64,000 nt of DNA from an uncultured Clostridium sp. (GTDB taxonomy: Bacteria; Bacillota; Clostridia; TANB77; CAG-508): positions 1 through 64,000 of the forward strand of contig CAOJXR010000001.1 in assembly GCA_948465565.1 (NCBI GenBank). The letters are read 5' to 3'. Both the position numbers and the translations under genes were made by a program. The notes under the pieces were generated by a model. The model was not told the DNA's origin. It saw only the letters and a list, made by a program, of their open reading frames with translations, and ran no database searches. This document shows, one piece after another, positions 17,289 through 27,398 of the stretch. The stretch's first letter is position 1. The number at the start of each line of letters is the position of its first letter.

Positions 17289-19037
17289 ATGAAAGACAAA
17301 TTAATTAAAATAATAAAAAGAAGAAAATGGACAATATTACTACAAGTAGTTTTACTACTTATTAATGTTTATTTACTAACATATCCAGCAAAAATTGTTG
17401 GAAATATTATAGACTTATTATATGACATTGAGAAAAATAATGGACAAATTTTATTAAATACATATTATTTAATAGGATTTTGTTTATTGCTCTTAATTGT
17501 TAGAATGTGTTGGAAATATTATGACTCTTATAATCAACGACATGTAGAAAAAGATTTAAAAGATACTTTATTTAAAAGAGTAATGAAAATAAAATTGTCT
17601 AAATTACAAAATATAAAAAACGGCGAATTAATGGCATATTTCGTAAAAGATGTAAATGAGATAAGACGTGCAGTGTATACTTGTATATCACATGGAACAA
17701 GAATAGTAGGAACCTTAGTAATTACAGCGATTGTAATGGCAAAAAATGTTGATATAAGACTAACTTTAGTAACACTTTGCCCAATAATTATTACAGCTTT
17801 TATAATAATTAAACTAAAAAATTATGTTGAAATATGTTTTAGAAAATCACAACAATATTTTACAGAACTTTCAGAATATGTTCAAGAAAGTACAGACAGT
17901 ATAAGAACAACAAAAGCTTATTCGTGTGAAGGTGAGCAATTAAAAAAATTTATTAGAAAAAATCGAAAAGTAAAAACTAGTAACATATCAACAGAAATAT
18001 ATTCTTCATTAATAAAAACTAGTATAAATATATGTTTTGGAATTTGTTATGGCATATCAATATTATATGGTTCAAAGCTAGTTTTAAATGGAGAAATATC
18101 AATCGGTGATTTTGTTGCATTTAATGGATATATTGGATTATTTGTTGGACCAGTAAGCTGGATACCACCAATGATTTCAAAAATAAAAAGAGCTCAAATT
18201 TCATATAAACGATTAGATGAAGTCTTTGAGTTAGAAAGAGAAAAAATAAATATTAAGCCAAGAGATGACATACAAAACACATTAAAAGGAAACATAAAAA
18301 TAAATAATTTAACATACAATTATCCTGGTTTTATGGATAGAGTGTTAAATAATATAAACATAGATATAAAACAAGGAGAAACTCTGGGAATTATTGGAAC
18401 TTTAGGAAGCGGAAAGAGTACGCTTATGAATCTTTTACTAAGATTATACCAAGTTGAAAGAGGTAAGATAGTAATTGATGGCAGAGATATAAATGATATT
18501 CCAATAGAGGAACTTAGAAATAATATATGCTATATAACTCAAGACAATTTTTTGTTTTCAACTACATTAAGAGAAAACATACGATTATTTAAAGATAATT
18601 TTAGAGATGACGACATAAAAGAAAGTACAAGAAATGCTATGATATATGATGATATAAAAAATATGCCAAATGGTATAGAAACAGTGATAGGAGAACGAGG
18701 AGTTGACTTATCAGGAGGTCAGAAGCAAAGAATAGTAATATCAAGAGCGTTTTTGAAAGCAAGTAATATTATTATTTTTGATGATACATTTTCTGCACTT
18801 GATAATAAAACAGAAGAAAAAGTACTAGAAAATGTTAGACATCTTACTCAAGGAAAAACATGTATTATTATATCAAATAGAATTTCAGATATAAAAAATA
18901 GTGATAAAATAATAGTACTTGAAAAAGGAAATATTAAAGAACAAGGAACACATAAGGAACTACTAGAAACTAAAGGTTTATACTATGAATTCTTTATGCA
19001 ACAATCAAGTAAAACAGAAGAAAGTCTATTAGCATAG
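17289..19037 (+). CDS. ABC exporter half-transporter A (degenerate catalytic glutamate)
   Basis: A 582-residue half-transporter: six membrane helices (about 1-300) followed by an ATPase domain. Walker A is GTLGSGKST, the signature is the canonical LSGGQKQR, and Walker B reads IIIFDDTFSALD, with Asp where the catalytic Glu is expected. It pairs with the next gene, 12 bases downstream, whose ATPase has the opposite defects. This is the pattern of heterodimeric exporters such as BmrCD, YheI/YheH or TM287/288, which export drugs, lipids or peptides. The substrate is unknown. Its AGAGGAAACACAA site follows the NrdD-like gene closely, so it may be cotranscribed with it. Confidence 0.85.
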   Translation: MKDKLIKIIKRRKWTILLQVVLLLINVYLLTYPAKIVGNIIDLLYDIEKNNGQILLNTYYLIGFCLLLLIVRMCWKYYDSYNQRHVEKDLKDTLFKRVMKIKLSKLQNIKNGELMAYFVKDVNEIRRAVYTCISHGTRIVGTLVITAIVMAKNVDIRLTLVTLCPIIITAFIIIKLKNYVEICFRKSQQYFTELSEYVQESTDSIRTTKAYSCEGEQLKKFIRKNRKVKTSNISTEIYSSLIKTSINICFGICYGISILYGSKLVLNGEISIGDFVAFNGYIGLFVGPVSWIPPMISKIKRAQISYKRLDEVFELEREKINIKPRDDIQNTLKGNIKINNLTYNYPGFMDRVLNNINIDIKQGETLGIIGTLGSGKSTLMNLLLRLYQVERGKIVIDGRDINDIPIEELRNNICYITQDNFLFSTTLRENIRLFKDNFRDDDIKESTRNAMIYDDIKNMPNGIETVIGERGVDLSGGQKQRIVISRAFLKASNIIIFDDTFSALDNKTEEKVLENVRHLTQGKTCIIISNRISDIKNSDKIIVLEKGNIKEQGTHKELLETKGLYYEFFMQQSSKTEESLLA

Positions 19038-19049
19038 GAGAGAATACAA

Positions 19050-20795
19050 ATGAAAAGTAAAACAACTAATAGAATAATAAAATTATTAAAGCCGAAAGCT
19101 AAACCACTAGCAATAATTTCAGTAATATCAATAATAATTACAATATGTGAGTTAGTAAAACCTTATATAATAAAAATAGTTATAGATGATTATTTAAGTT
19201 TAGGTATATACGAAAAAGGTTTTGTGACAATAGGAATGCTTGGTGCAATTTATATTGGGATAGTTTTATTTGGTAACATTTTGGATTTTGTAGTAACTAC
19301 TGCGACAACAATGGTTGGAGAAGATGTAATATATTCATTAAGAAATAAATTATATAAATATATCGAAAATGCAAATGTACCTTTCCACGATAAAACACCA
19401 GCAGGGACGCTATTTGTAAGGGTTACAAATGATATTGAAGATATTACTACACTTTTTCAAGATGTTGCAACAACGGCAATAAAAGATATTTTGCTAATAA
19501 TAGTTTTAATAGCAATGATGATATATATTAGTGTGAAATTAAGCTTAATATATTTAATAATTTTACCAATTACAGTAATACTTGCACTAGTTATTACAAA
19601 AGCGATTAATAGGTTATATACATATTCTAAAAATTTAAGAACAAAGTTAAATGTATTTTTAGCGGAATCAATATATGGACTTAAATTAATAAAAATTTTT
19701 GGCAGACAATATGAAAAGCAAAAAGAATGCGAAAAATTAACAGATGATTTTAGGAGGTCAAGAACAAAGCCAACATTACTTGAAGGACTGCTTCCAGGTA
19801 TTATGACAATTCTAGAAAATCTTGGAATTTCATTAATTTCTTGGGCTTGCATAAATCATTGGTTAGGACTAACTCTTGAAGTTGGAGCAATATATGTATT
19901 TATAACATATACAAAGCAAATTTTTGAACCTATAAATAGAATAATAGAAAACATAGAAACTGTTCAAGAATCAATAGTTTCTATAGATAAAGTATATGAA
20001 ATTATTGAACAAAAACAATATTTAGAAGATTTTGGAAAAGGAATTGTATTAGAAAAAGCTGAAGGAAAAATTGAATTCAGAAACGTCTGGTTTGCATACA
20101 AAGATGAAGATTGGGTATTAAAGGATATAAGTTTTACAATAAATCCAGGGGAAAGTATAGCACTAGTTGGAAAAACTGGTTCTGGAAAAACAACTATAAC
20201 AAACCTTATAAATAGATTTTATGAAATACAAAAAGGTGAAATTCTTATAGATGGCATAAACATAAAGGATATAAATATACGTTCACTTAGACAAAATATA
20301 GGAATAATATTACAAGACCCATTTATTTTTGCTAAAAGTATAAAAGAAAATATTTCTTTAAGTAAAAATTTATCAGATAAAGAAGTAATTGACTCAATTA
20401 GGTTAGCTTCAGCAGAGGAGTTCGTTTCAGCACTACCAAATGGTATAGATGAGATTGCAAAAGAAAGAGGTAGCTCATATTCGGCAGGAGAAAAACAGTT
20501 GTTAGCGTTTGCGAGAATATTTGCACATAATCCTAGTATATTTATTTTGGATGAAGCAACAGCGAATATAGATACTCATACTGAGCAACTAATTCAAAAA
20601 TCAATAGATGAGATTTCAAAAGAGAAAACATCAATTTTTATTGCACATAGATTATCTACAATAGTTAATGTTGATAAGATTATCGTACTTTCAGATGGTT
20701 GTATAGTTGAAGAAGGAAATCATCATGATTTAGTAGAGGCAGGAGGATATTATAGTAGTTTGTATAATTCATATTATGAAAGTTTGACTGTGTAA
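19050..20795 (+). CDS. ABC exporter half-transporter B (canonical catalytic glutamate)
   Basis: A 581-residue partner of the preceding half-transporter, with the same layout. Walker A is GKTGSGKTT, Walker B is IFILDEATANID with the catalytic Glu, and the H-loop is FIAHRLST. Its signature is altered to YSAGEKQ. Combined with partner A, one composite site is complete (Walker B Glu of B with the LSGGQ of A) and the other is degenerate. The gene follows TAGGAGAGAATACAA and ends in a terminator shared with the converging rluA-type gene. Confidence 0.85.
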   Translation: MKSKTTNRIIKLLKPKAKPLAIISVISIIITICELVKPYIIKIVIDDYLSLGIYEKGFVTIGMLGAIYIGIVLFGNILDFVVTTATTMVGEDVIYSLRNKLYKYIENANVPFHDKTPAGTLFVRVTNDIEDITTLFQDVATTAIKDILLIIVLIAMMIYISVKLSLIYLIILPITVILALVITKAINRLYTYSKNLRTKLNVFLAESIYGLKLIKIFGRQYEKQKECEKLTDDFRRSRTKPTLLEGLLPGIMTILENLGISLISWACINHWLGLTLEVGAIYVFITYTKQIFEPINRIIENIETVQESIVSIDKVYEIIEQKQYLEDFGKGIVLEKAEGKIEFRNVWFAYKDEDWVLKDISFTINPGESIALVGKTGSGKTTITNLINRFYEIQKGEILIDGINIKDINIRSLRQNIGIILQDPFIFAKSIKENISLSKNLSDKEVIDSIRLASAEEFVSALPNGIDEIAKERGSSYSAGEKQLLAFARIFAHNPSIFILDEATANIDTHTEQLIQKSIDEISKEKTSIFIAHRLSTIVNVDKIIVLSDGCIVEEGNHHDLVEAGGYYSSLYNSYYESLTV

Positions 20796-20796
20796 A

Positions 20797-20824
20797 ACAA
20801 AAAGAGGCTCTATTGTAAGAGCCT
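20797..20824 (-). terminator. Terminator of the pseudouridine synthase gene
   Basis: AGGCTCT/AGAGCCT (20805-20811 with 20818-20824). On the minus strand it is followed by CTTTTTGTTTT. The stem overlaps the last codons of the minus-strand gene. Confidence 0.75.
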
Positions 20825-21685
20825 ACATATATCAGATGGTAGTTCAGAGCGAATTACCATTTCTTTTTTTGTAATCGGATGAATAAATTCTACATAGTAT
20901 GAGTGTAGTGCTTGCCTTGAAATTAAACTACTTTCATTCCCATATAAAGAATCACCAATAATTGGATGACCGATAAAGGCAGAATGAACACGTAGTTGGT
21001 GAGTTCTTCCTGTTTCTAAAGTGTATTCAACTTCTGTCATAGTACCTAATCTTTGTAATACCTTATAATGAGAAATTGCAATATCGCCAGATTCATCAAT
21101 GCACCTTTCAATAATACTATCTTTTTTTCTAGCGATTGGTGCATTTATTGTTCCAGAAACTTTTTCAAGTAAACCTTCTAAAATAGCAATATATTTTTTC
21201 TTGAAAATATTATTACTCATCTGTCGTACAAGACATTCTTGAATATATTCATTTTTTGAAAAAATAACTATTCCAGAAGTATCTTTATCCAAACGGTTTA
21301 CAGGTCTTATTTTTTTCCTCAAGCCTATTTTCTCAAAATAAGATTTTACACCATTAGAAAGAGAATTATCGTAATGCAATATTGATGGATGCACAGCAAT
21401 TCCAGCTGGTTTATCAAGAATTAATAAATAATCATCTTCAAATAAAATATTTAAAGTGATATTGTCATTTGAAACAATTCCATCTGAATCTTCAATAAAA
21501 TTTTCCTTGATAGATAAAGTATCACCTTCATTTATTGAGGAATGAATAGGCATACAAACATTATTTATATAAATACATTTATTAGTTTTTAATTTTAAAA
21601 CAAAACGTTCTGACATGTTAAATTCATTTTTTAGTATTTGTTTGATTGATGTATCAGATTTTTTGACAATGTAATTTAATTCCAT
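20810..21685 (-). CDS. RluA-family pseudouridine synthase
   Basis: A 291-residue RNA pseudouridine synthase of the RluA/RluD group, which isomerises specific uridines in rRNA or tRNA. The N-terminal 65 residues look like an S4-type RNA-binding domain. The catalytic motif PVNRLDKDTSG (Asp in RLDKDTSG) lies near 130, and GRTHQLRVH near 215 is the second signature. It could be RluD (23S 1911/1915/1917) or a paralogue; the site cannot be assigned. An AAAGTGAGT site precedes the ATG. Its leader holds the GC-rich hairpin at 21709-21742. Confidence 0.85.
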   Translation of the reverse strand: MELNYIVKKSDTSIKQILKNEFNMSERFVLKLKTNKCIYINNVCMPIHSSINEGDTLSIKENFIEDSDGIVSNDNITLNILFEDDYLLILDKPAGIAVHPSILHYDNSLSNGVKSYFEKIGLRKKIRPVNRLDKDTSGIVIFSKNEYIQECLVRQMSNNIFKKKYIAILEGLLEKVSGTINAPIARKKDSIIERCIDESGDIAISHYKVLQRLGTMTEVEYTLETGRTHQLRVHSAFIGHPIIGDSLYGNESSLISRQALHSYYVEFIHPITKKEMVIRSELPSDICRLLQ

Positions 21686-21708
21686 ATGTACTCACTTTCA
21701 TTAATAGC

Positions 21709-21742
21709 AAAACCCCTCGTGGTAGCCGCCACGAGGGTTTTT
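21709..21742. terminator. GC-rich hairpin in a divergent leader region
   Basis: CCCTCGTGG (21714-21722) pairs with CCACGAGGG (21729-21737), flanked by AAAA and TTTTT, with one unpaired C. It stands out by its G+C content. It lies between two divergent genes rather than after a gene, so it may be an attenuator in the leader of the minus-strand gene or the end of a small RNA. The rest of 21743-21885 shows nothing I recognise. Confidence 0.5.
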
Positions 21743-21885
21743 CTTGTTCATGTTTTTAATTGTACTAAAGCTTTTTAAGCTAAAAATAGTATAGCATATA
21801 GTATATTATATTGTCAATACCAAAATTTAGTGAAAAAAGTTAAATAAAATAATCTACAATAGAGCAATTAGAAATAGTGGATATA

Positions 21886-21914
21886 TTGACTTTATCAAGC
21901 TGATTTTATATAAT
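21886..21914 (+). promoter_or_regulatory. pta promoter
   Basis: TTGACT (21886-21891) and TATAAT (21909-21914) lie 17 bases apart, 28 bases before the pta start codon. Confidence 0.75.
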
Positions 21915-21933
21915 GGCAACAAGTGTTAAATAG

Positions 21934-22938
<1,005 letters not shown>

Positions 22939-22958
22939 AAAGAAAAGGAGATGGAAAT

Positions 22959-24155
22959 ATGAAAATATTAGTATTAAATTGTGGTAGTTCATCACTAAAA
23001 TTTCAACTAATTGAATCAGAAACAAGCGAAAGACTAATTAAAGGAAATTTCGAAAGAATAGGTGGAATGAAAAGTACACTTAGAATAAATGTAAGAGGAA
23101 ATAAAGAGCAAATAGCTCATATAGCAAGAGACTTTGATGAAGCAATAGAATTTGTACTAGAAGTATTATTAAAACCAGAATATAACCTAATAAAATCATT
23201 AGATGAAATTCAAGCAGTGGGACATAGAATTGTACATGGTGGGGAAATGTTTAGCCAGTCTGTATTAATTGACGAAAAAGTAATCAAAGAAATAGAGAAA
23301 TGCATAGATTTAGCACCATTGCACAACCCAGCAGGAGTAGCAGGAATTAGAGCTGCACAAAAAGTATTACCTAATGTACCAATGGTAGTAGTATTCGATA
23401 CAGCATTTCACCAAACAATGCCACCCAAAGCATACATTTATCAAATCCCATATAGATATTACACAAGCTACAAAATAAGAAAATATGGATTCCATGGAAC
23501 TAGCCATAAATACGTATCAGAAAGAGTTGCAGAATTAATGGGAAACCCAGAACACTTAAAAGTAGTAAATTGCCACTTAGGACAAGGTGCGTCAATTTGT
23601 GCAATTGAAGACGGAAAATCAATTGATACATCAATGGGATTAACCCCATTATCAGGAATACCAATGGCTACAAGAAGTGGAGACATTGATCCAGCAATAA
23701 TCCCATATATAATGAAAAAAGATAATTTACAACCAGAAGACGTAGAAGAAATATTAAATAAACAATCAGGAGCATGGGGAGTATCAGGAGTTTCAACAGA
23801 TTATAGAGACATAGAAGATGGATATAATATGAATGATCCGAGGTCAGTTCTAACACTAGACAGCCAAGCATATAAAGTAGCACAATATATTGGACAATAC
23901 ATGATTTCTCTAGGAGGAGTAGACGCAATAACATTCACAGGAGGAGTAGGCGAAAATGGAATGGAAACTAGAGAAAGAATTTGCAAATATTTAGAACCAT
24001 TTGGAGCAAAAATTGACTTAGAATTAAACAATGTAAAAGGAAAAGAAAGAAAAATAAGCACAGAAGATTCTAAGATACAAATTTATATAATTCCTACAAA
24101 TGAGGAATTAATGATTGCTCGCGAAACAGCAGAGTTAATAAAAAATATGAAATAA
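22959..24155 (+). CDS. ackA: Acetate kinase
   Basis: A 398-residue acetate kinase, making ATP and acetate from acetyl phosphate. The start at 22959 gives the classical N-terminus MKILVLNCGSSSLKFQ and is preceded by AAAAGGAGATGG; a longer frame reaches back into pta. Active-site residues are as expected: GHRIVHGGE (Arg90), LAPLHNPA, VFDTAFH (Asp), YGFHGTSH (Phe178, His179), TPLSGIPMATRSGD (Arg) and GGVGENG. All four pocket residues known from the archaeal enzyme (Val, Leu, Phe, Pro) are kept, so acetate is the likely substrate. Confidence 0.95.
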   Translation: MKILVLNCGSSSLKFQLIESETSERLIKGNFERIGGMKSTLRINVRGNKEQIAHIARDFDEAIEFVLEVLLKPEYNLIKSLDEIQAVGHRIVHGGEMFSQSVLIDEKVIKEIEKCIDLAPLHNPAGVAGIRAAQKVLPNVPMVVVFDTAFHQTMPPKAYIYQIPYRYYTSYKIRKYGFHGTSHKYVSERVAELMGNPEHLKVVNCHLGQGASICAIEDGKSIDTSMGLTPLSGIPMATRSGDIDPAIIPYIMKKDNLQPEDVEEILNKQSGAWGVSGVSTDYRDIEDGYNMNDPRSVLTLDSQAYKVAQYIGQYMISLGGVDAITFTGGVGENGMETRERICKYLEPFGAKIDLELNNVKGKERKISTEDSKIQIYIIPTNEELMIARETAELIKNMK

Positions 24156-24172
24156 ATTTTTAGGAGGATAAA

Positions 24173-25369
24173 ATGAAAATATTAGTATTAAACTGTGGCA
24201 GCTCATCACTAAAGTATCAATTAATTGATATGGAAACAGAGGCTGTTCTAACATCAGGAAAATATGAAAGAATAGGGGAAAAAGAAGCATTTATAACACA
24301 CAAAGCAAAAGGAAAAAAAGTAACAATAGAACATTATGCACCAGACCATGCAGAAGCAATTGACTTTACTTTAAAACAATTAGTAAACCCAGAATATAAT
24401 GTAATAGATTCACTTAGCGAAATTTCAGCAATAGGACATAGAGTAGTAGCAGGTGGAGAAAAAATTTCTGAACCAATATTAATAGATGATAGTGTAATTG
24501 AAGAAGTAGGAAGATGTGCAGAATTAGCACCATTGCATAATCCAGCAGCAGTACTTGGAATGGAAGCATGTAAAAAAGTTATGCCTGGAAAACCAATGGT
24601 AGTAGTATGTGATACAGCATTCCACCAAACAATGCCAAAAGAAAGTTATATATATCCAATTGACTACAAATATTATGAACAATATGGAATAAGAAAATAT
24701 GGAGCACATGGAACATCACACATGTATGTTTCAAGAAGAGCTTGCGAGATAATGGGAAAAGACATAAAAGATATGAAAATCGTAACATGTCATTTAGGTC
24801 AAGGCTCAAGTATTTGTGCAATTAAAGACGGAAAATCAGTTGACACATCAATGGGACTAACTCCACTTGGAGGAATACCAATGGTTACAAGAAGTGGTGA
24901 CTTAGACCCATCAGTAGTATTATACATAATGAAAAAAGAAAATTTAACAGCTGAAGAAATGGAAAACAAACTAAACAAAGAATCAGGAGTTATGGGAATA
25001 TCAGGATTAGTACCAGATTTTAGAGTAATAGAATCTGAAAGCTATGGAGATAACGAAAGAGCAAAAGTAGCAATGGAATGCTTTAAATCAAGCATTGCTC
25101 AATATGTTGCAAGATATGCAGCTGTAATGAATGGTGTTGATTTAGTTATATTTACAGGCGGTGTTGGAGAAAATCAAATAAACATTAGAAAAGGAATTTG
25201 CGAACACTTAGAATTTTTAGGATTAGACCTAGACGCTGAAGCAAATGAAGTAAGAAGTGAAGAAAGATTAATCACAAAACCAGGCTCAAAAGTTACAGCA
25301 TATGTAATTCCAACAAACGAAGAGCTTATGATAGCAAGAGAAACAAAGAGATTAGTAGAAGGAAAATAA
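24173..25369 (+). CDS. Second acetate kinase paralogue with an altered substrate pocket
   Basis: A 398-residue paralogue in tandem, 17 bases after ackA, preceded by TAGGAGGATAAA. Catalytic residues are kept (GHRVV with Arg90, LAPLHNPA, VCDTAFH, RSGD, GGVGENQ). Two substitutions differ from ackA: position 178 is Ala instead of Phe (YGAHGTSH), and position 93 is Ala instead of His (VVAGGE). Phe178 corresponds to Phe179 of the Methanosarcina enzyme, which lines the pocket for the acetate methyl group. A larger pocket suggests propionate or another short carboxylate as substrate; this is inference. Confidence 0.85.
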   Translation: MKILVLNCGSSSLKYQLIDMETEAVLTSGKYERIGEKEAFITHKAKGKKVTIEHYAPDHAEAIDFTLKQLVNPEYNVIDSLSEISAIGHRVVAGGEKISEPILIDDSVIEEVGRCAELAPLHNPAAVLGMEACKKVMPGKPMVVVCDTAFHQTMPKESYIYPIDYKYYEQYGIRKYGAHGTSHMYVSRRACEIMGKDIKDMKIVTCHLGQGSSICAIKDGKSVDTSMGLTPLGGIPMVTRSGDLDPSVVLYIMKKENLTAEEMENKLNKESGVMGISGLVPDFRVIESESYGDNERAKVAMECFKSSIAQYVARYAAVMNGVDLVIFTGGVGENQINIRKGICEHLEFLGLDLDAEANEVRSEERLITKPGSKVTAYVIPTNEELMIARETKRLVEGK

Positions 25370-25382
25370 CTAATATAGCTAA

Positions 25383-25535
25383 AACCCAAAATCAAATATG
25401 AAAAAATATAGAGTGACGCGCAGTATGGGCAAATATTTGACGAAAATGTCTTTTTCGAAACTCAAACTCACGCCCCACTCCGTCAAATATGCCCAAGCAA
25501 AGAACACTATATTTTTTCATATTTGATTTTGGGTT
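25383..25535. repeat. Nested palindromic element, copy 1
   Basis: The outer stem is a perfect 29-bp inverted repeat (25383-25411 with 25507-25535). Inside is a second imperfect stem (GGGCAAATATTTGACG with CGTCAAATATGCCC). The core begins GTGACGCGCAGTATGGG and is shared with the element at 38146-38257, although the outer stems differ completely. It lies between convergent genes (ackA2 and rqcH) and probably terminates both transcripts. The core is more G+C-rich than its surroundings. Confidence 0.75.
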
Positions 25536-25556
25536 ATTGTAATATTGTTTTATATA

Positions 25557-27227
25557 CTAAGGCACAATAATCGTCTTATAATTTGTATAAACAACCATAC
25601 CAGTCTTATTATTAGGATGTTTTTTTACATACTTCACATACGTATAATCAACAGAAACATTTTTTTCCAATGCAGCTTTAGAATTTTGTTTAGCAAGCAA
25701 AGCACACTTAAATAAAGTATCCTCATTTGGAACCTTACCATTAGTCTTTAAAATAACATGTGCACCATGAAAACCTTGAGCATGAAACCAAAAATCAGAT
25801 TTATCAGCAAAATGCAAAGACAAATAATCATTCTGCTTATTATTTTTCCCAATATAAACATCATAATTATTTACAACAATCTTATTCAAATTATTAGCCA
25901 TAGATTTATCATTATTCACCTTTTGAAAAGACTTATAATTATATTTTTTCATTTGAACATTTTCAGCAAACTCATTATGAATTTCTTCAATATCATCCAA
26001 AGTCCTAGCGTTTGATAAAGAATAAATAATACTTTCAATATATTCAAGTTCAAGTTCAGTTTCTTTCTTTTGAGTAGTTACAACAGCCAAAGTATTTTTC
26101 AATTTATTATATTTTTTATAAAATCTTTCAGCATTTTTGCTATAAGAAACAGAAGTATCAAGCTTTATAGTAACAGGTTTATTCTCATCATAGTAATTTT
26201 CCACAGTAACTTCAGGAGAAACATAATCACCCTTAAACTTGTAAAGGTTAGCAGTCAAAAGCTCGCCATAAAGCCTATAAGTATCCATATCATTACAAGA
26301 TTTCAACTTTTGATTTATATTTTCTAATTTCTTAGAAGATTTCTTTAAACTAGTTAAAATTAATTTTGATAAAGAAGATTTTGCATTAACAAAAATATCA
26401 TCTATTTCCTTTTGACGGTAATAGTCATCAAGAAATTTGCTAAGAGTTATATCAAAGCTACCAAGCTCAATAGTATAATCTTTTTTCAAAGTTTTAAGCA
26501 AAACATTACTACTTCCAAATTGATTAATAAGATTTTTAATATAAGTATATAATTCTTCCAATTCGTTAACATCCTTAGAATCAGAATCAATACCAATTTC
26601 ATCTAAAACGTTCGAAATAAACACCTGACTAAAACCAGTAAAAATTTCAGGTAAATATTTTGATAGATTATCATAATAATCACTAGAAATAATTGAATAA
26701 AACTCATCAAAACTATTAACCTCTAAAAATGACCTTTTATTTGAAACAGGTTTTTCATAAAAACGTGCAGGCAATATTTCACGATCAGCAGTAATAATAT
26801 GTTTTATAGAATCAATTATATAATTTTTATCATTAAGCAAAATAATATTGCTACGTCTACCCATAAGCTCAACAACTAAGCGAAAATTTAAAGTATCTTT
26901 AAGCTCGTTACTTCCCTCAAAATCAATATAAATAATTCTATCCAAATCATCAGTTTCTATATTTGTAATTTTACTACTAGTCAAATATTTTCTAAGTAGC
27001 ATACAGAAATTAAATGCATTAATAGGATTAGGCTTTGAATATTCTGTAAAACAGATTCTATAGTAATCTGGATGAATACATATATCAAGTAAATTACTAG
27101 ATTTATTATAAACATTAAAAATAATTTCAGATTTATTAGGTTGTAAAATTTTATTAATTTTAGCCCCAATCAATGAATTTTGCAATTCAGCAATTGTAGC
27201 CTTTAGAACTAAACCATCAAGTGCCAT
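25557..27227 (-). CDS. rqcH: RqcH (NFACT family) ribosome quality-control protein
   Basis: A 556-residue NFACT protein, formerly annotated as fibronectin-binding protein. RqcH binds the obstructed 50S subunit carrying a stalled peptidyl-tRNA and directs alanine tailing of the nascent chain. The NFACT-N start MALDGLVLKATIAEL is typical, the middle (about 250-420) is coiled-coil/HhH, and the NFACT-R domain has KSDFWFHAQGFHGAHVIL near 465 and the end KKHPNNKTGMVVYTNYKT. AAAGGAGTTATTT precedes the ATG. It diverges from the TPR gene. Confidence 0.92.
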   Translation of the reverse strand: MALDGLVLKATIAELQNSLIGAKINKILQPNKSEIIFNVYNKSSNLLDICIHPDYYRICFTEYSKPNPINAFNFCMLLRKYLTSSKITNIETDDLDRIIYIDFEGSNELKDTLNFRLVVELMGRRSNIILLNDKNYIIDSIKHIITADREILPARFYEKPVSNKRSFLEVNSFDEFYSIISSDYYDNLSKYLPEIFTGFSQVFISNVLDEIGIDSDSKDVNELEELYTYIKNLINQFGSSNVLLKTLKKDYTIELGSFDITLSKFLDDYYRQKEIDDIFVNAKSSLSKLILTSLKKSSKKLENINQKLKSCNDMDTYRLYGELLTANLYKFKGDYVSPEVTVENYYDENKPVTIKLDTSVSYSKNAERFYKKYNKLKNTLAVVTTQKKETELELEYIESIIYSLSNARTLDDIEEIHNEFAENVQMKKYNYKSFQKVNNDKSMANNLNKIVVNNYDVYIGKNNKQNDYLSLHFADKSDFWFHAQGFHGAHVILKTNGKVPNEDTLFKCALLAKQNSKAALEKNVSVDYTYVKYVKKHPNNKTGMVVYTNYKTIIVP

Positions 27228-27326
27228 AAATAACTCCTTTCACAGATTATAATATATAGCAGATATAGAAGAAAATCAAGCAATATGTACTAAATTCTAT
27301 TTTATTCCAAAAGTAGCAAAATAAAC

Positions 27327-27355
27327 TTGTTTTAGAAAAATCGATATGTTATAAT
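27327..27355 (+). promoter_or_regulatory. Promoter of the TPR-dpaA-uppP run
   Basis: TTGTTT (27327-27332) and TATAAT (27350-27355) with a 17-base spacer, 43 bases before the chosen start codon. Confidence 0.6.
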
Positions 27356-27398
27356 GTACCTCAAGTAAAAAGGTTGTTTAATAGGGGTGAAAGAAATA

